Source: Halomonas sp. A11-A (lineage in GTDB: Bacteria > Pseudomonadota > Gammaproteobacteria > Pseudomonadales > Halomonadaceae). Taken from it: a DNA stretch of 64,000 nt. The stretch is from NCBI RefSeq assembly GCF_003182195.1, contig NZ_QGTM01000015.1, positions 1-64,000 on the forward strand. Direction: 5' to 3'. The notes under the pieces are model-generated. The model had not been told where the DNA came from. It ran no database searches and worked only from the letters and a program-made list of their open reading frames with translations. A program made the translations under genes and the position numbers. Within the stretch, counting starts at the first letter, position 1. Each line of letters begins with the position of its first letter. Shown piece after piece: positions 17,301 through 25,879 of this stretch.

Positions 17301-17647
17301 AGGCCCGCGGATGGATCACCAAGCCCAAGGTAGAGAACCGATCCTTCGTGCTGCGTACGCCCGAGAAGATCAAGCAGCTCTTCAACCTGCTCTCCGGCAC
17401 CGGGCTGGCCCAATCGCAGACCGAGGTGCAGGCGCTACAGATCCGTGCGGAAACCCCCGACAAGGCTCCTTTCCAGTTGATGTTTGGCCAAACTAAGGTA
17501 GGTGCTCTAGTCGAGAGCCGCGCCCTGTTTGCGGCGCTGAATAACCGCGTACGCTTTACGACCGAGAAGCATGAGGTTCGCCTGACGCTGGGTGAGCTGG
17601 ACCCGAACTGCAAGTTCACCAAGATGCTAGAGCAACTGGAAGGATAA
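14381..17647 (+). CDS. DUF499 P-loop ATPase (defence-associated)
   Basis: A 1088-residue protein and the first gene of a 15-kb operon. Walker A (GGGKTH, residues about 94-99) and Walker B (LIIIDEIAQYL, about 202-212) define an AAA-type ATPase; DUF499 proteins typically accompany DUF1156 methyltransferases and SNF2 helicases in anti-phage islands. A long C-terminal part with helical and winged-helix-like regions probably mediates protein or DNA contacts. Length is typical for the family. Nine bases separate its stop from the next start. In BREX- and Hma-like systems an ATPase of this size is a core component, but its reaction is unknown. Confidence 0.85.
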   Translation: MRDVLSTCQPRPEILAGTFNPEIFTASLSKVLGDYRKGEAREGAASLYSDPVAFFRDATHPTQGLCTILDNALARLTNGDLSRPAMQRLDTAFGGGKTHTLIALAHAAMQGQPLAEHMAGILAPERLPAPGQVQVVGIIGDTVDTLRETAGGAAPKPNTLWWMIAQQTLSSEQQASIQSRLDDASAPASDEFFETLFGDRPTLIIIDEIAQYLSRMEAAFPGVGAEQSAAFLMSLSTYAAGRANVSVVLSLASATNAFGDFNKLIRKLQSTHSMSSAEAEAVVREAQRGVLDVVNRTSEATTPVQEGDLSRIMAKRLFVSVDHAAASEVASAFIETYRQAGTDLPAGANDPQLHDRLVAHYPFHPTLIEFLSEELAQVESFQGTRGLLRTLARAVRRIWEAKLAIPLIQTGHIDLSDSTIRNELLGKTENSDLVPVLDSDISKASGTQATSRTVAGELDAANPHPDGYPVHEWAWRAVFLHSLIGRGGGLQDEKFGIDITSAVYEMASPAIKPATVRSALETIEREANYLRERNGRLYADTVPTLNNILRRIEGNVAHAEAMTRVEQVVRSLIKGSSVFDVHPNIDNSEGIPDKTPKPQLGILAFEVEEMDPARFIERRGDAVRQYQNQVFLLAPSTTHIAGTTWTESRTHQEHRTRQNILTLARKAIAVERLKENPENWGVSHEQLQKGEFRERAAKSPAELRTAIDESYRFLIYPGREGGRVVVRDLGKRGAGPTAGGSGGMHLEDAILKQLADEGELITDDRASTAEAITLLGKLFFDSLKQVNVSDLIERFATRRNWPILQRPALLATVLVEGAKRSSWCLGHMPDKDSHKPDPLYHKDNPPPLTVEPLEKGGEGWILCTKEHAKQLGWLESIVRDPNTVGAWIRQVIDSRDQVDLGQLPQIIEQEHDKVDAHVYQQQLENLFAQRQLVAYPREAFNEEGDADPDQAMTGDSVPVGGVTSGIVVPYQTAQARGWITKPKVENRSFVLRTPEKIKQLFNLLSGTGLAQSQTEVQALQIRAETPDKAPFQLMFGQTKVGALVESRALFAALNNRVRFTTEKHEVRLTLGELDPNCKFTKMLEQLEG

Positions 17648-17656
17648 TCACCGTCG

Positions 17657-18289
17657 ATGGCCACTACCGCAAAGAAGGCGGCCCCCCGCGCGCGCCGCAA
17701 GAGTCACCAGGCCGATGAGGCGCAGCTGGCCAAGCTGGCCAAACGCTCGCCCTATGTGCTGCGCCTGACGCGCCACAAGGACCTGCCGCCGCCGGTGCTG
17801 ATCATCAAGGAGCGCATTGCCCCGGAGGACCGCGACGACATCGAAGGGCTCACCAACCCGCGCGCCAAGCACGTGGAGCGCGGTACCCTGCATGGCGAGA
17901 GCGTGCGCGCCTGCCTGCCGGTGCTCAAACGCATCCTGGAAGAGGTGAAAGACGAGCAGGGCATTCCCCTTGGCCTGGAGAGCTATATGTCTACCCAGGG
18001 GCTCAAGCGGAGTGATCTCAACTTCCCCCTGGATGAGGCCGCCGGTGCACGCCTGGCGCTGTTCTTTCGCCTGCAGAGCAAGGTGAAGGACATCGACCGC
18101 ATCGAGCTGATCGGCCGCCGGGTGGCGATGTTCTCCCGGGAGGAGGCCGTCTACTGGCTGGCCAACGTCACCACCGCCGACCCGGCGCTGCGCAGCTGGG
18201 CCACCAGTGGCCTGCGCATGCTGCTGTGCGGTGAGGCCGGTGACAAACGCGTGCCGCGCATCCTGGAGAAAGTGCGTGCTCGCGGCTGA
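17657..18289 (+). CDS. Small accessory protein of the DUF499/DUF1156 operon
   Basis: A 210-residue protein with a basic, alanine-rich N-terminus (MATTAKKAAPRARRK) that suggests nucleic-acid contact, followed by a compact domain (YVLRLTRHKDLPPPVLIIKE ... RIELIGRRVAMFSREEA). Short proteins called DUF3780 or DUF7680 occupy this place in related operons; I cannot decide between them from memory. It sits 9 bp after the ATPase gene and 122 bp before the methyltransferase, so it is probably a specificity or scaffold subunit (inference from context). Confidence 0.6.
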   Translation: MATTAKKAAPRARRKSHQADEAQLAKLAKRSPYVLRLTRHKDLPPPVLIIKERIAPEDRDDIEGLTNPRAKHVERGTLHGESVRACLPVLKRILEEVKDEQGIPLGLESYMSTQGLKRSDLNFPLDEAAGARLALFFRLQSKVKDIDRIELIGRRVAMFSREEAVYWLANVTTADPALRSWATSGLRMLLCGEAGDKRVPRILEKVRARG

Positions 18290-18411
18290 GCAATGACATA
18301 GCAGTTGCCTGGCGGGTACCGCCAGGCACGCAAGGTAACCGGGCGCCAAGCGCCGCCGACATCATCAGCCAGGCCCGCCGCCTGGCTGTCGCTTTACAAG
18401 GAAGCAGCACC

Positions 18412-21400
18412 ATGGATTTCAGCAACGACCAGCGCCTGATCGAAGCCGGCTTTCCCTGCCACCAGGTGGGGGCGGAGACCCAGCGTGAGCGCGGTGCCAG
18501 CTCGGCACTGCCGCCGCTCTACTACCTGCACGTCTGGTGGGCCCGGCGCCCCCTTACGCCTAGCCGTGCGGCCATCCTGGCCTCTCTGCTGCCTGCTGAT
18601 GCCGACTCCGAGGAGTTTGTGAAAGGCCTTGGTATTCGACTGCAAGTAGCCGAAGTGGGTGGTGTTGGTTGGGTGCTGAATGAAGCCAAGCTTCGTGATC
18701 GCGTCACTGTGCAGGATGGTCAAGCGATACTGGAAGTGGATGGCGTCATTCACCGTGCCCTGATCAAGGAGCAGGAAGCACGTTACGAGCAGCAGTCACT
18801 AATCGGGGAGATGCTCAACAAGACACCTGAGCTTGCAGAGGAAGAGGCGATACAGAAATGGCAACAGCTAGTTAAGGATTTTCCTTATTTGCCCCAGAAG
18901 GGTGAAAGGCTCCACGTTCACGAAGAAATGGGTGACCCGGCTTGGTTCAAGGAGTTAATGGAACTTGCTAAGCAAGCTGGAGTGAGGGTGCCAAACCTTT
19001 ATGGCTATGACCGTGCGTACCAGAATGCGGCACCGCTTACCAAAGACCCCAAGGTGATCCTCGATCCCACCTCGGGTGGTGGCTCCATACCCTTCGAAGC
19101 GCTGCGCTTAGGGCATAAGGTCATCGCCAACGAGCTTAATCCCGTCGCTAGCGTGATCCTTAAGGCTACTCTTGATTATCCGGTCCGTTTTGGCTCTGGA
19201 TTGCTGAAGGATATTCAGCGCTGGGGTGAGCACCTTGAGTCTACCCTCGATGAAAGGATGCGCCCTTTTTTCCCTAGCTGCGATACTGAAATTGATCTTT
19301 CTCATCCTAAAGCAGTTGATCGAGATGCGTCGTACCTTTATTGCCGCCAGGTAACTTGCCCTCACTGTGCTGGCGATGCCCCTCTACTCAACTCACTGTG
19401 GCTTTCCAAGGTGGGTGACAAGTGGGGCGTGGCGGTCAAGCCCCAGCCCGATAGGACGGTGCGCTTCGAGCCCTTCCAGGTGACCAGCGGCAATCGTGGC
19501 CCCAACGGCGAAGACCTGGATGCCGGTACCGTTAGCCGTGGCGTGGGCCAGTGTGTGCACTGCCACCAAGCGATCTCGGGTGATGAGGTCAAGCGCCAGG
19601 CGCGTGGCGAGTCCGAACTGGGCAAATGGAAGGATGTGCTCTACTGCGTGGTTGGCATCCGGTTAGAGCCCAAGCTCGATAAACATGGCAAGGTGCAGCG
19701 TTTCGCCTCAGGTGAGCGGAAGGGAGAGATCAAGACAGGCAAGGTGCGCTACTTCCGTGCGGCGAATCAGAAAGATTTGGAAGCGCTGCATGCGGCAGAG
19801 CAGGAGCTGGAGGAGCGTCGCCTTGAGTTTGAGATGAAGGGGCTTATGCCAAATGAGCCTTTTCCTCAAGGTAACGATATGCGCCCGGTCAACTATGGCA
19901 TGCCAACCTGGGCAGACCTGTTTACCCCGCGTCAACTGTTAGGCCATCTTAGTGTGATGGAGGCACTGCAGGAGGCGAAACCTGAAATTCTCTCAGAATT
20001 TGGGGAAGATAAGGGGCGGGCACTGATTACCTACCTTCAGTTTGCTATCGATAAGATTGTAGATTACAACTGCAAGCAGACACGATGGCACTTTGCTCGT
20101 GGAGTTTTGGTTGGGACATTTGGTCGACATGATTTCTCTCTAAAATGGACATTTGGTGAGATGGTGTATGCTGGGCCTTCTTCAGGGTTTAAATGGGGCC
20201 TTGCTCAAGCGACCGATGCCTATAAGGGGATAGCAGAGCTGGTGAAAGAGCGGAGTGCTCTGGGTGTCGAGGAAGGTGACATTTTTCAGGTTCAAGGCTC
20301 GGCGACGGATATGTCTAATGTCGCTGATGAAAGTGTCGATGCCGTTGTAATGGATCCACCTTATTATGACAACGTCCAATACAGTGAGCTCTCCGACTTC
20401 TACTATGTCTGGCAGAAAAAAACGCTGGGTGATTTGTATCCAGGTTGGTTTGACCAGGAAGTGACCGATAAAGCGCTGGAGGCAGTCGCCAATCCGGCAC
20501 GTGATGGGTCGGCCAAGAGTGCCAAGGCGCGCTACGAGGAGCTAATGCAGGGCATCTTTGCTGAGAGCAAGCGGGTGCTCAAGCCGGACGGCATCATGAC
20601 CCTGATGTTTACCCACAAGAGCTCCGATGCCTGGGAAACGCTGACCAATGCCTTGATTCAGTCTGGCTGGGATATCACGGCCTGTATGCCAGTCGAGTCG
20701 GAAAGCGGCTACTCCACACATCAGATGAACATGGCCTCCGCAGCCTCAACGATCTTTATCGCCTGCCGCCCGGCGGATCGCGGTGATCGCGAACCCTCCA
20801 GCTGGGCCTACGAGGTCAAGGGCAAGCTGGAAGCTGCGGTGCGCGAAGGCCTTGGCGAGTTCGAGCGCCTCAAGCTTAACCCTGTCGACCGCATGATCGC
20901 CTCTTGGGGCCGTGCGCTGCGCGTCTACTCCGCCCACTGGCCGGTGCAGGATGGCGACGATGAGGTGCCGCCGACACGTGCGATGCAGGAAGCGGCCCGC
21001 GTGGTGGCCGAGGAAGAGGTCAGCCGGCTTTCTGGAGGCCTGGTCACCGTCGATGACCTGGATGCCGAATCCCGCCTGGCGGTGATTGCGCTCGGTATCA
21101 ACGGCCTCGGCGACTTCGCCTTCGATGATGCGTTGCAGATGAGTCGCTCTCTGAATTTCCGTCTTCAGCTCAAGAACGGTAACTACAAGTCCAGCGACGA
21201 TATGGTGGCTTATGCCAACGTCGGTGAGGACGAGCGCGCCGCCCCGCTGGCCATCCGCGGCAATAAGCTGCGCCTGCTCAAGCCGGAAGAACGCGCCGCC
21301 GCCCGCCTGGAGAGCCCCCAAACGCTGTGGGACGTTCTCGGTGGGCTGATCGTGACGCATCGTGAAGGTGGCATCGTCGCCGCGCGTAACTACCTCAGCG

Positions 21401-21513
21401 AGCATGGCAAGCGCGACAGCGACGCCCTGCGCGGCCTGCTCAAGGTGTGGGCCAAGGAGTGCCGCGATGACGAGCTCAAGCGCGAAGCCCAGCTGATCGA
21501 CTACGAGTTGTAA
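18412..21513 (+). CDS. DUF1156 adenine-specific DNA methyltransferase
   Basis: A 1033-residue protein with AAGGAAG ahead of the start. DUF1156 lies at the N-terminus (LPPLYYLHVWWARRPLTPSR). The SAM motif DPTSGGGSIPFEAL is near residue 218 and the catalytic DPPYYDNVQYSEL near 648, so target-base flipping and N6-adenine or N4-cytosine methylation are expected. Between them are two zinc-ribbon-like pairs (CPHC near 318 and CVHC near 382). The large size suggests built-in target recognition. Base composition is mosaic: about 18,600-19,340 and 19,970-20,440 are visibly more AT-rich than the rest, suggesting recombination within the gene. Confidence 0.88.
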   Translation: MDFSNDQRLIEAGFPCHQVGAETQRERGASSALPPLYYLHVWWARRPLTPSRAAILASLLPADADSEEFVKGLGIRLQVAEVGGVGWVLNEAKLRDRVTVQDGQAILEVDGVIHRALIKEQEARYEQQSLIGEMLNKTPELAEEEAIQKWQQLVKDFPYLPQKGERLHVHEEMGDPAWFKELMELAKQAGVRVPNLYGYDRAYQNAAPLTKDPKVILDPTSGGGSIPFEALRLGHKVIANELNPVASVILKATLDYPVRFGSGLLKDIQRWGEHLESTLDERMRPFFPSCDTEIDLSHPKAVDRDASYLYCRQVTCPHCAGDAPLLNSLWLSKVGDKWGVAVKPQPDRTVRFEPFQVTSGNRGPNGEDLDAGTVSRGVGQCVHCHQAISGDEVKRQARGESELGKWKDVLYCVVGIRLEPKLDKHGKVQRFASGERKGEIKTGKVRYFRAANQKDLEALHAAEQELEERRLEFEMKGLMPNEPFPQGNDMRPVNYGMPTWADLFTPRQLLGHLSVMEALQEAKPEILSEFGEDKGRALITYLQFAIDKIVDYNCKQTRWHFARGVLVGTFGRHDFSLKWTFGEMVYAGPSSGFKWGLAQATDAYKGIAELVKERSALGVEEGDIFQVQGSATDMSNVADESVDAVVMDPPYYDNVQYSELSDFYYVWQKKTLGDLYPGWFDQEVTDKALEAVANPARDGSAKSAKARYEELMQGIFAESKRVLKPDGIMTLMFTHKSSDAWETLTNALIQSGWDITACMPVESESGYSTHQMNMASAASTIFIACRPADRGDREPSSWAYEVKGKLEAAVREGLGEFERLKLNPVDRMIASWGRALRVYSAHWPVQDGDDEVPPTRAMQEAARVVAEEEVSRLSGGLVTVDDLDAESRLAVIALGINGLGDFAFDDALQMSRSLNFRLQLKNGNYKSSDDMVAYANVGEDERAAPLAIRGNKLRLLKPEERAAARLESPQTLWDVLGGLIVTHREGGIVAARNYLSEHGKRDSDALRGLLKVWAKECRDDELKREAQLIDYEL

Positions 21514-21525
21514 GGAGAGAGGCCC

Positions 21526-22920
21526 ATGCTCACTGAGCTGCGACTGCAGAACTTCAAGGCCTGGCGGGACACCGGGCCCATGCGCCTGGCGCCGCTGACG
21601 GTCATTTTCGGCACCAACAGCTCAGGCAAATCGAGCCTGGGCCATCTGCTGATGGCTCTTAAACAGACGGCGTTGCTGACCGACCGCAAGCGTTCCCTGC
21701 ATCTGGGCGACGACAACTCGCTGATCGATCTGGGCACCTTCGAGGACTGCCTGCATGACCACGATTTGAACCAGGCGCTAGGTTTCTCGCTGAGCTGGAA
21801 GAGCCGCACTCCACTTGAGCTGAGCGACATCCTCAATCCTGACCAGACCTTTTGTGGCGATGAGCTCACCCTGGAGGCAGAGATCGCTGCCAGCAAGGCG
21901 CAGCAGCCCGAGACGCGACAGTTCTCCTACTCCCTGGGCCAAGGCGATGACCAGGTGCTCAAGGTTCGGCATGGGCGCCGTGATGGCAAGGCATTTCTCA
22001 AGTGCGATCCGCTGCGCCTGGTGCATGCCCAGGGCCGAAACTGGGGCGTCGAATCGCCGGAGAAGTTCTACCGCTTCTCGGACAAGACACTGTCGCGTTA
22101 CCAGAACGCGCACTTCCTGACCGACTTCGTGCTGGAAGCCGAGCAGCTGCTGGAGAACTTCTACCACCTCGGCCCACTGCGCAGCCCGCCCAAGCGCGTC
22201 TACCCTTGGTCGGGAGATACTCCGCCCGATGTGGGGGCCGAAGGTGAGCTGACTATTCCGGCGATACTGGCTGCCACCCAACAGGGGCGGCAGCTCAACC
22301 GCGGGCCCAAACAGAAGTATCAACCCTTCGACGCCTTTATCGCCGGCTGGCTGAAGAACCTGGGCATCATCCATGAGTTCAAGGTCGAGCCCATCGCGAA
22401 AGGGCGCAAGGAGTATGAGGTGCTGATCCAGGCCCATACCGGTGCGCCCTGGGTGAAGCTGACCGATGTCGGTTTTGGTGTCTCACAAATCCTGCCGGCC
22501 CTGGTGCAGGCCTTCTATGCGCCCCCGCACTCGGTGCTGTGGATGGAGCAGCCGGAAATTCACCTCCATCCGCGCGTTCAGGCCAATCTGGCGGATGCCT
22601 TCATCAGCGCGATCCATGCGCGAGAGAACGGCGAGAACCGTAACACCCAGCTGATCATCGAAAGCCACTCCGAGCACTTCCTCAACCGCCTGCAGCGACG
22701 CATCGCCGAAGGCGAGGTGTCGCCCGATGAGGTGGCGGTCTACTTCGTGACGCGCAATCGTCAGGGTGCCCACCTGGAGCCGCTGCGGCTCAACGAGTAC
22801 GGGGATATCGAGAACTGGCCTGACGACTTCTTCGGCGACGACATGGAGGACATCACCCAGCGGGCGCTGGCTGCGGCACGCAAGCGCAAGGCCAGGAAGG
22901 CACAGGAGGCCGGTGCATGA
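21526..22920 (+). CDS. DUF3696-type AAA ATPase
   Basis: A 464-residue ABC/SMC-like ATPase. Walker A is FGTNSSGKSS (residues about 28-37), the Walker B region is LWMEQPEIHLHP (about 337-348) and the H-switch is ESHSEHFLNR (about 378-387), all intact. DUF3696 is the C-terminal segment. Related overcoming-lysogenisation-defect (OLD) and PARIS (AriA) ATPases sense phage and release or activate a nuclease partner. This one has no TOPRIM domain; instead a PIN protein starts inside its stop codon (ATGA, 22917-22920), making a two-part sensor/effector plausible. Confidence 0.85.
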   Translation: MLTELRLQNFKAWRDTGPMRLAPLTVIFGTNSSGKSSLGHLLMALKQTALLTDRKRSLHLGDDNSLIDLGTFEDCLHDHDLNQALGFSLSWKSRTPLELSDILNPDQTFCGDELTLEAEIAASKAQQPETRQFSYSLGQGDDQVLKVRHGRRDGKAFLKCDPLRLVHAQGRNWGVESPEKFYRFSDKTLSRYQNAHFLTDFVLEAEQLLENFYHLGPLRSPPKRVYPWSGDTPPDVGAEGELTIPAILAATQQGRQLNRGPKQKYQPFDAFIAGWLKNLGIIHEFKVEPIAKGRKEYEVLIQAHTGAPWVKLTDVGFGVSQILPALVQAFYAPPHSVLWMEQPEIHLHPRVQANLADAFISAIHARENGENRNTQLIIESHSEHFLNRLQRRIAEGEVSPDEVAVYFVTRNRQGAHLEPLRLNEYGDIENWPDDFFGDDMEDITQRALAAARKRKARKAQEAGA

Positions 22921-23459
22921 AGCGAGCCGTGGTCGATACCAATGTGCTGCTGGTGGCGAATCACGATCATGACGATATCTCTGAGGAGTGCGTGATCACC
23001 TGTATCGAGGCGATCGACCGCCTGCGCCAGAGTGGGGTCACGGTGATCGATGATGAGTGGCGCATCCTGGGCGAGTATCGGCATAAGCTAAACCCGAACC
23101 GGGGCCAGCCTGGGCCTGGCGATGTCTTTCTCAAGCATCTGCTGCGGCAGCAGGCTAATCCCAAGCACGTCGCCGAGGTGTCGGTTACCGAGAGTGCCGA
23201 TGACTGGTTCGAGGAATTCCCCGACCATGCGCTTCAGTGTGAATTCGACCCGCCGGATCGTAAGTTTATCGCCGTGGCGGCGGCCGATGCTGGGAACCCG
23301 CCCATCCTCCAGGCCGCGGACTGCAAATGGCTCAACTGGTGGCAGCCGCTGTCTCAGGCTGGCGTGCACTTCCGCTTCGTCTGTCCGGAGGACGTGGGGC
23401 GCTTCTACGCGCAGAAGTTTCCCAACCAGACCATGCCCGAGTTTCCACCAGATGAGTGA
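22917..23459 (+). CDS. PIN-domain nuclease-like protein
   Basis: A 180-residue protein starting inside the stop of the ATPase gene. The N-terminus VVDTNVLLVAN carries the first PIN acidic residue (D7); further acidic residues are seen in ECVITCIEAID and in PPDRKFIAVAAAD near 115-127. PIN enzymes cleave RNA, often tRNA or mRNA, as toxins. No antitoxin gene is beside it. The stop TGA (23457-23459) lies inside the next gene. Coupling on both sides suggests it works with the ATPase and the ligase-like protein. Confidence 0.72.
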   Translation: MKRAVVDTNVLLVANHDHDDISEECVITCIEAIDRLRQSGVTVIDDEWRILGEYRHKLNPNRGQPGPGDVFLKHLLRQQANPKHVAEVSVTESADDWFEEFPDHALQCEFDPPDRKFIAVAAADAGNPPILQAADCKWLNWWQPLSQAGVHFRFVCPEDVGRFYAQKFPNQTMPEFPPDE

Positions 23460-24135
23460 CTTCTTCCGCTTCCCTCACACCCCGCACCTTGCCTGGCTGG
23501 GTGAGGGTGAGCCCCGTGACGACAAGCTGCTGGACACACCCGAGGTGGAGGCGCTGCTCGCGGGCGAGGTGCTGGTGGAGGAGAAGCTGGATGGCGCCAA
23601 CCTGGGCATCTCCTGGGGCGAAAATGGCCAGATACGCGCCCAGAACCGGGGTGCCTACCTGGAGCCGCCTTTTCGCGGGCAGTTCTCTCGCCTCAACCAG
23701 TGGTTGATGCAGCACCTGGCAAGTTTCCAGGCGCACCTGCCCGAGCATGTGATCCTCTTCGGCGAGTGGTGTGCGGCACGCCACTCCCTCGACTACGCCA
23801 GCCTGCCCGACTGGTTCCTGGTCTTCGATGTCTACGATCGCCAGGCCCAGCGCTTCTGGAACCGGGAGCGGCGCAATGAGCTGGCCGCGCGGCTCGGCCT
23901 GGCCACCGTGCCCCTGTTGAAGAGCGGGCGCTTTACTGCCAGGGAGCTGGAAGCGCTGGTACGCAACGGCCGCAGCGGTTACCGGGATGGCAAGCTGGAA
24001 GGCATCGTGATTCGACAGGATGGCCCCGAGTGGTGCGAGCGCCGCGCGAAGCTGGTGCACCCTGACTTTGTCCAGCAGATCGAGGCGCACTGGCGGTCAA
24101 GGGCGTTGGAATGGAATGAGCTGGGAGTGAACTAG
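23452..24135 (+). CDS. RNA ligase-like nucleotidyltransferase
   Basis: A 227-residue protein starting at ATG 23452, 8 nt before the PIN stop ends. Motif I is EKLDGANLG with candidate adenylated Lys45; motif III/IIIa is FGEWCAARH and WFLVFDVYD, motif IV KLEGIVIR and motif V RRAKLVHPDF. This full set matches the ATP-dependent RNA ligase (T4 Rnl2-like) superfamily. Such enzymes seal nicked RNA. Placement directly after a PIN nuclease suggests a cut-and-repair or self-protection pairing; that is inference. Compact, lacking an obvious extra C-terminal domain. Confidence 0.78.
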   Translation: MSDFFRFPHTPHLAWLGEGEPRDDKLLDTPEVEALLAGEVLVEEKLDGANLGISWGENGQIRAQNRGAYLEPPFRGQFSRLNQWLMQHLASFQAHLPEHVILFGEWCAARHSLDYASLPDWFLVFDVYDRQAQRFWNRERRNELAARLGLATVPLLKSGRFTARELEALVRNGRSGYRDGKLEGIVIRQDGPEWCERRAKLVHPDFVQQIEAHWRSRALEWNELGVN

Positions 24136-24166
24136 ATTTCGATATTTGGACGAGGAGTATGCAGGG

Positions 24167-25864
24167 ATGAATTCGATAACAGGTCAAGATAAGAAAGTGC
24201 ACGAAATATTCTCCAAGGAGAATAAGTTCAATATTCCTGAGTATCAAAGGCCTTATTCTTGGGGTGTGGATCAATGCGATGAGCTGCTGGGAGATTTGAT
24301 TGGGTTTAAAGAAGAAGAGTCTGACGACTACTTTCTTGGCAGTATAGTTGTCGCTAAAAGCCATGACGATAATTTTACTTTTGATGTTGTCGATGGGCAG
24401 CAACGCCTCACCACCTTGACGATCTTGCTTTCTGCTATTTCGCATTGCCTGCGTGGTGAAAAAGGAGAAGGTGCATTTGAAAAATATGTTGCCCCTTCTG
24501 ATATTTCGTTGAACATACCTCCGCAGCCTAAGCTTTATCTCAGGAAGAATGATAGAGATTTTTTCAAAAAATTTATTCAAGACCCGGGCGGTATCGAAGA
24601 GCTTAAGTCTGTCAAGGAATCCAATTTGAAGGATTCTCAGCTTAATATTTACAAAAACGCAATGTTTTTTTTGACCCGGCTTGGGGGCATGGATTCAAAG
24701 GAAGTATTAGAGTTCGGGCGCTTTGTTGTTGCCAGATGTGTGGTTGTTTTCGTAACAACTCAAGGGATTGAAACTGCATATCGTATCTTTTCAGTCATGA
24801 ATGACCGAGGTCTTGATCTTAAAGCATGCGACCTTCTCAAGGCGGAAATAATAAGCAAGATAGAAAGCTCAGAAGAAAGAACGGACTATAATGAGATATG
24901 GGAGGAGATGGAGGAGCGACTGGGACGCGATTCGTTCAATTCGCTATTCCCATATGTGAGAATGATTAAAGCTAAGACAAAAGCTAGGAATTCTACCGTA
25001 GAGGAGTTTAGGCGAGAGGTTGTTAAGGGTTGTGATCCAAAAAGTGTAGTTAATGATACTCTGCTTCCTTATAGTGAGGCGCTTACTATAATCAGCCATC
25101 AATGCTATCAAGATGGAGGGAGTGAAGAAGAGAAGAAAATAAATCAGTTGCTGACTTGGCTAGGCCGGCTAAACAACTCGGACTGGGTGCCTGTTGCCAT
25201 GGAGCTGGTAAGGATATTTGGAAACGACCCCAAGATACTGCTTTCGCACCTGGAAAAGCTGGAGCGCTTGGCGGCCGCAATCCTTATTCGTGGTAGCTAT
25301 GTCAACTCTCGGATAAAGCGCTACTCTAGAGTGCTGGCAGCGATAGAAGACCGAGAGGATCTGCTCCAGGCTGGATCCGCGCTGGACATTGCTGAGGAAA
25401 CTCAGCTTGAAGTTCTCAAGTACCTCAACGGGGATGTCTACTGGTATGCAGGTCCGATAAAGAGCTATGTGATGCTTCGCTTGGATTCATTCTTATCTGG
25501 AGAGGGTGTGGATTATGAGCATAGCGTCACGACAATTGAGCATGTGTTGCCACAAAATCCTAAAAAAGAATCGGTGTGGAACAAAGAATGGTCAGAAGAA
25601 GAGCGTGTGAAATGGACGCATCGGCTTGGCAACCTTGTACTCCTTTCTAGGAAGAAAAATCCACAAGCTTCCAATCATGACTTCAAGAAGAAGAAAGAAG
25701 TTTATTTCAAGACCGACAAGGGGGTTTCCCCCTATGCATGTACGACGCAGGTGTTGAATCATGAAACTTGGACGCCAAAAGAAGTTGAGGAACGACAGAG
25801 GGATGTGCTCAAGGTGTTGGCAAATAATTGGAGCTTGAAAGGAATTGAGCTCGTTGAAATTTAA
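24167..25864 (+). CDS. GmrSD-like DUF262/DUF1524 nuclease
   Basis: A 565-residue protein. ATG 24167 is preferred (AGGAG at 24153-24157) over an in-frame TTG at 24146. The DUF262 domain is N-terminal (IPEYQRPYSW, then DVVDGQQRLTTL with the conserved DGQQR), and the C-terminus has the DUF1524 HNH-like region (EHVLPQNPK ... HRLGNLVLLSRKKN). GmrSD-type enzymes are nucleotide-driven nucleases that attack modified phage DNA. The gene is distinctly more AT-rich than both neighbours, so it was probably inserted into the operon later. Its place between the ligase and helicase genes is not usual for known Hma-like loci, to my knowledge. Confidence 0.82.
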   Translation: MNSITGQDKKVHEIFSKENKFNIPEYQRPYSWGVDQCDELLGDLIGFKEEESDDYFLGSIVVAKSHDDNFTFDVVDGQQRLTTLTILLSAISHCLRGEKGEGAFEKYVAPSDISLNIPPQPKLYLRKNDRDFFKKFIQDPGGIEELKSVKESNLKDSQLNIYKNAMFFLTRLGGMDSKEVLEFGRFVVARCVVVFVTTQGIETAYRIFSVMNDRGLDLKACDLLKAEIISKIESSEERTDYNEIWEEMEERLGRDSFNSLFPYVRMIKAKTKARNSTVEEFRREVVKGCDPKSVVNDTLLPYSEALTIISHQCYQDGGSEEEKKINQLLTWLGRLNNSDWVPVAMELVRIFGNDPKILLSHLEKLERLAAAILIRGSYVNSRIKRYSRVLAAIEDREDLLQAGSALDIAEETQLEVLKYLNGDVYWYAGPIKSYVMLRLDSFLSGEGVDYEHSVTTIEHVLPQNPKKESVWNKEWSEEERVKWTHRLGNLVLLSRKKNPQASNHDFKKKKEVYFKTDKGVSPYACTTQVLNHETWTPKEVEERQRDVLKVLANNWSLKGIELVEI

Positions 25865-25879
25865 AGATTGGAGGTAGGG

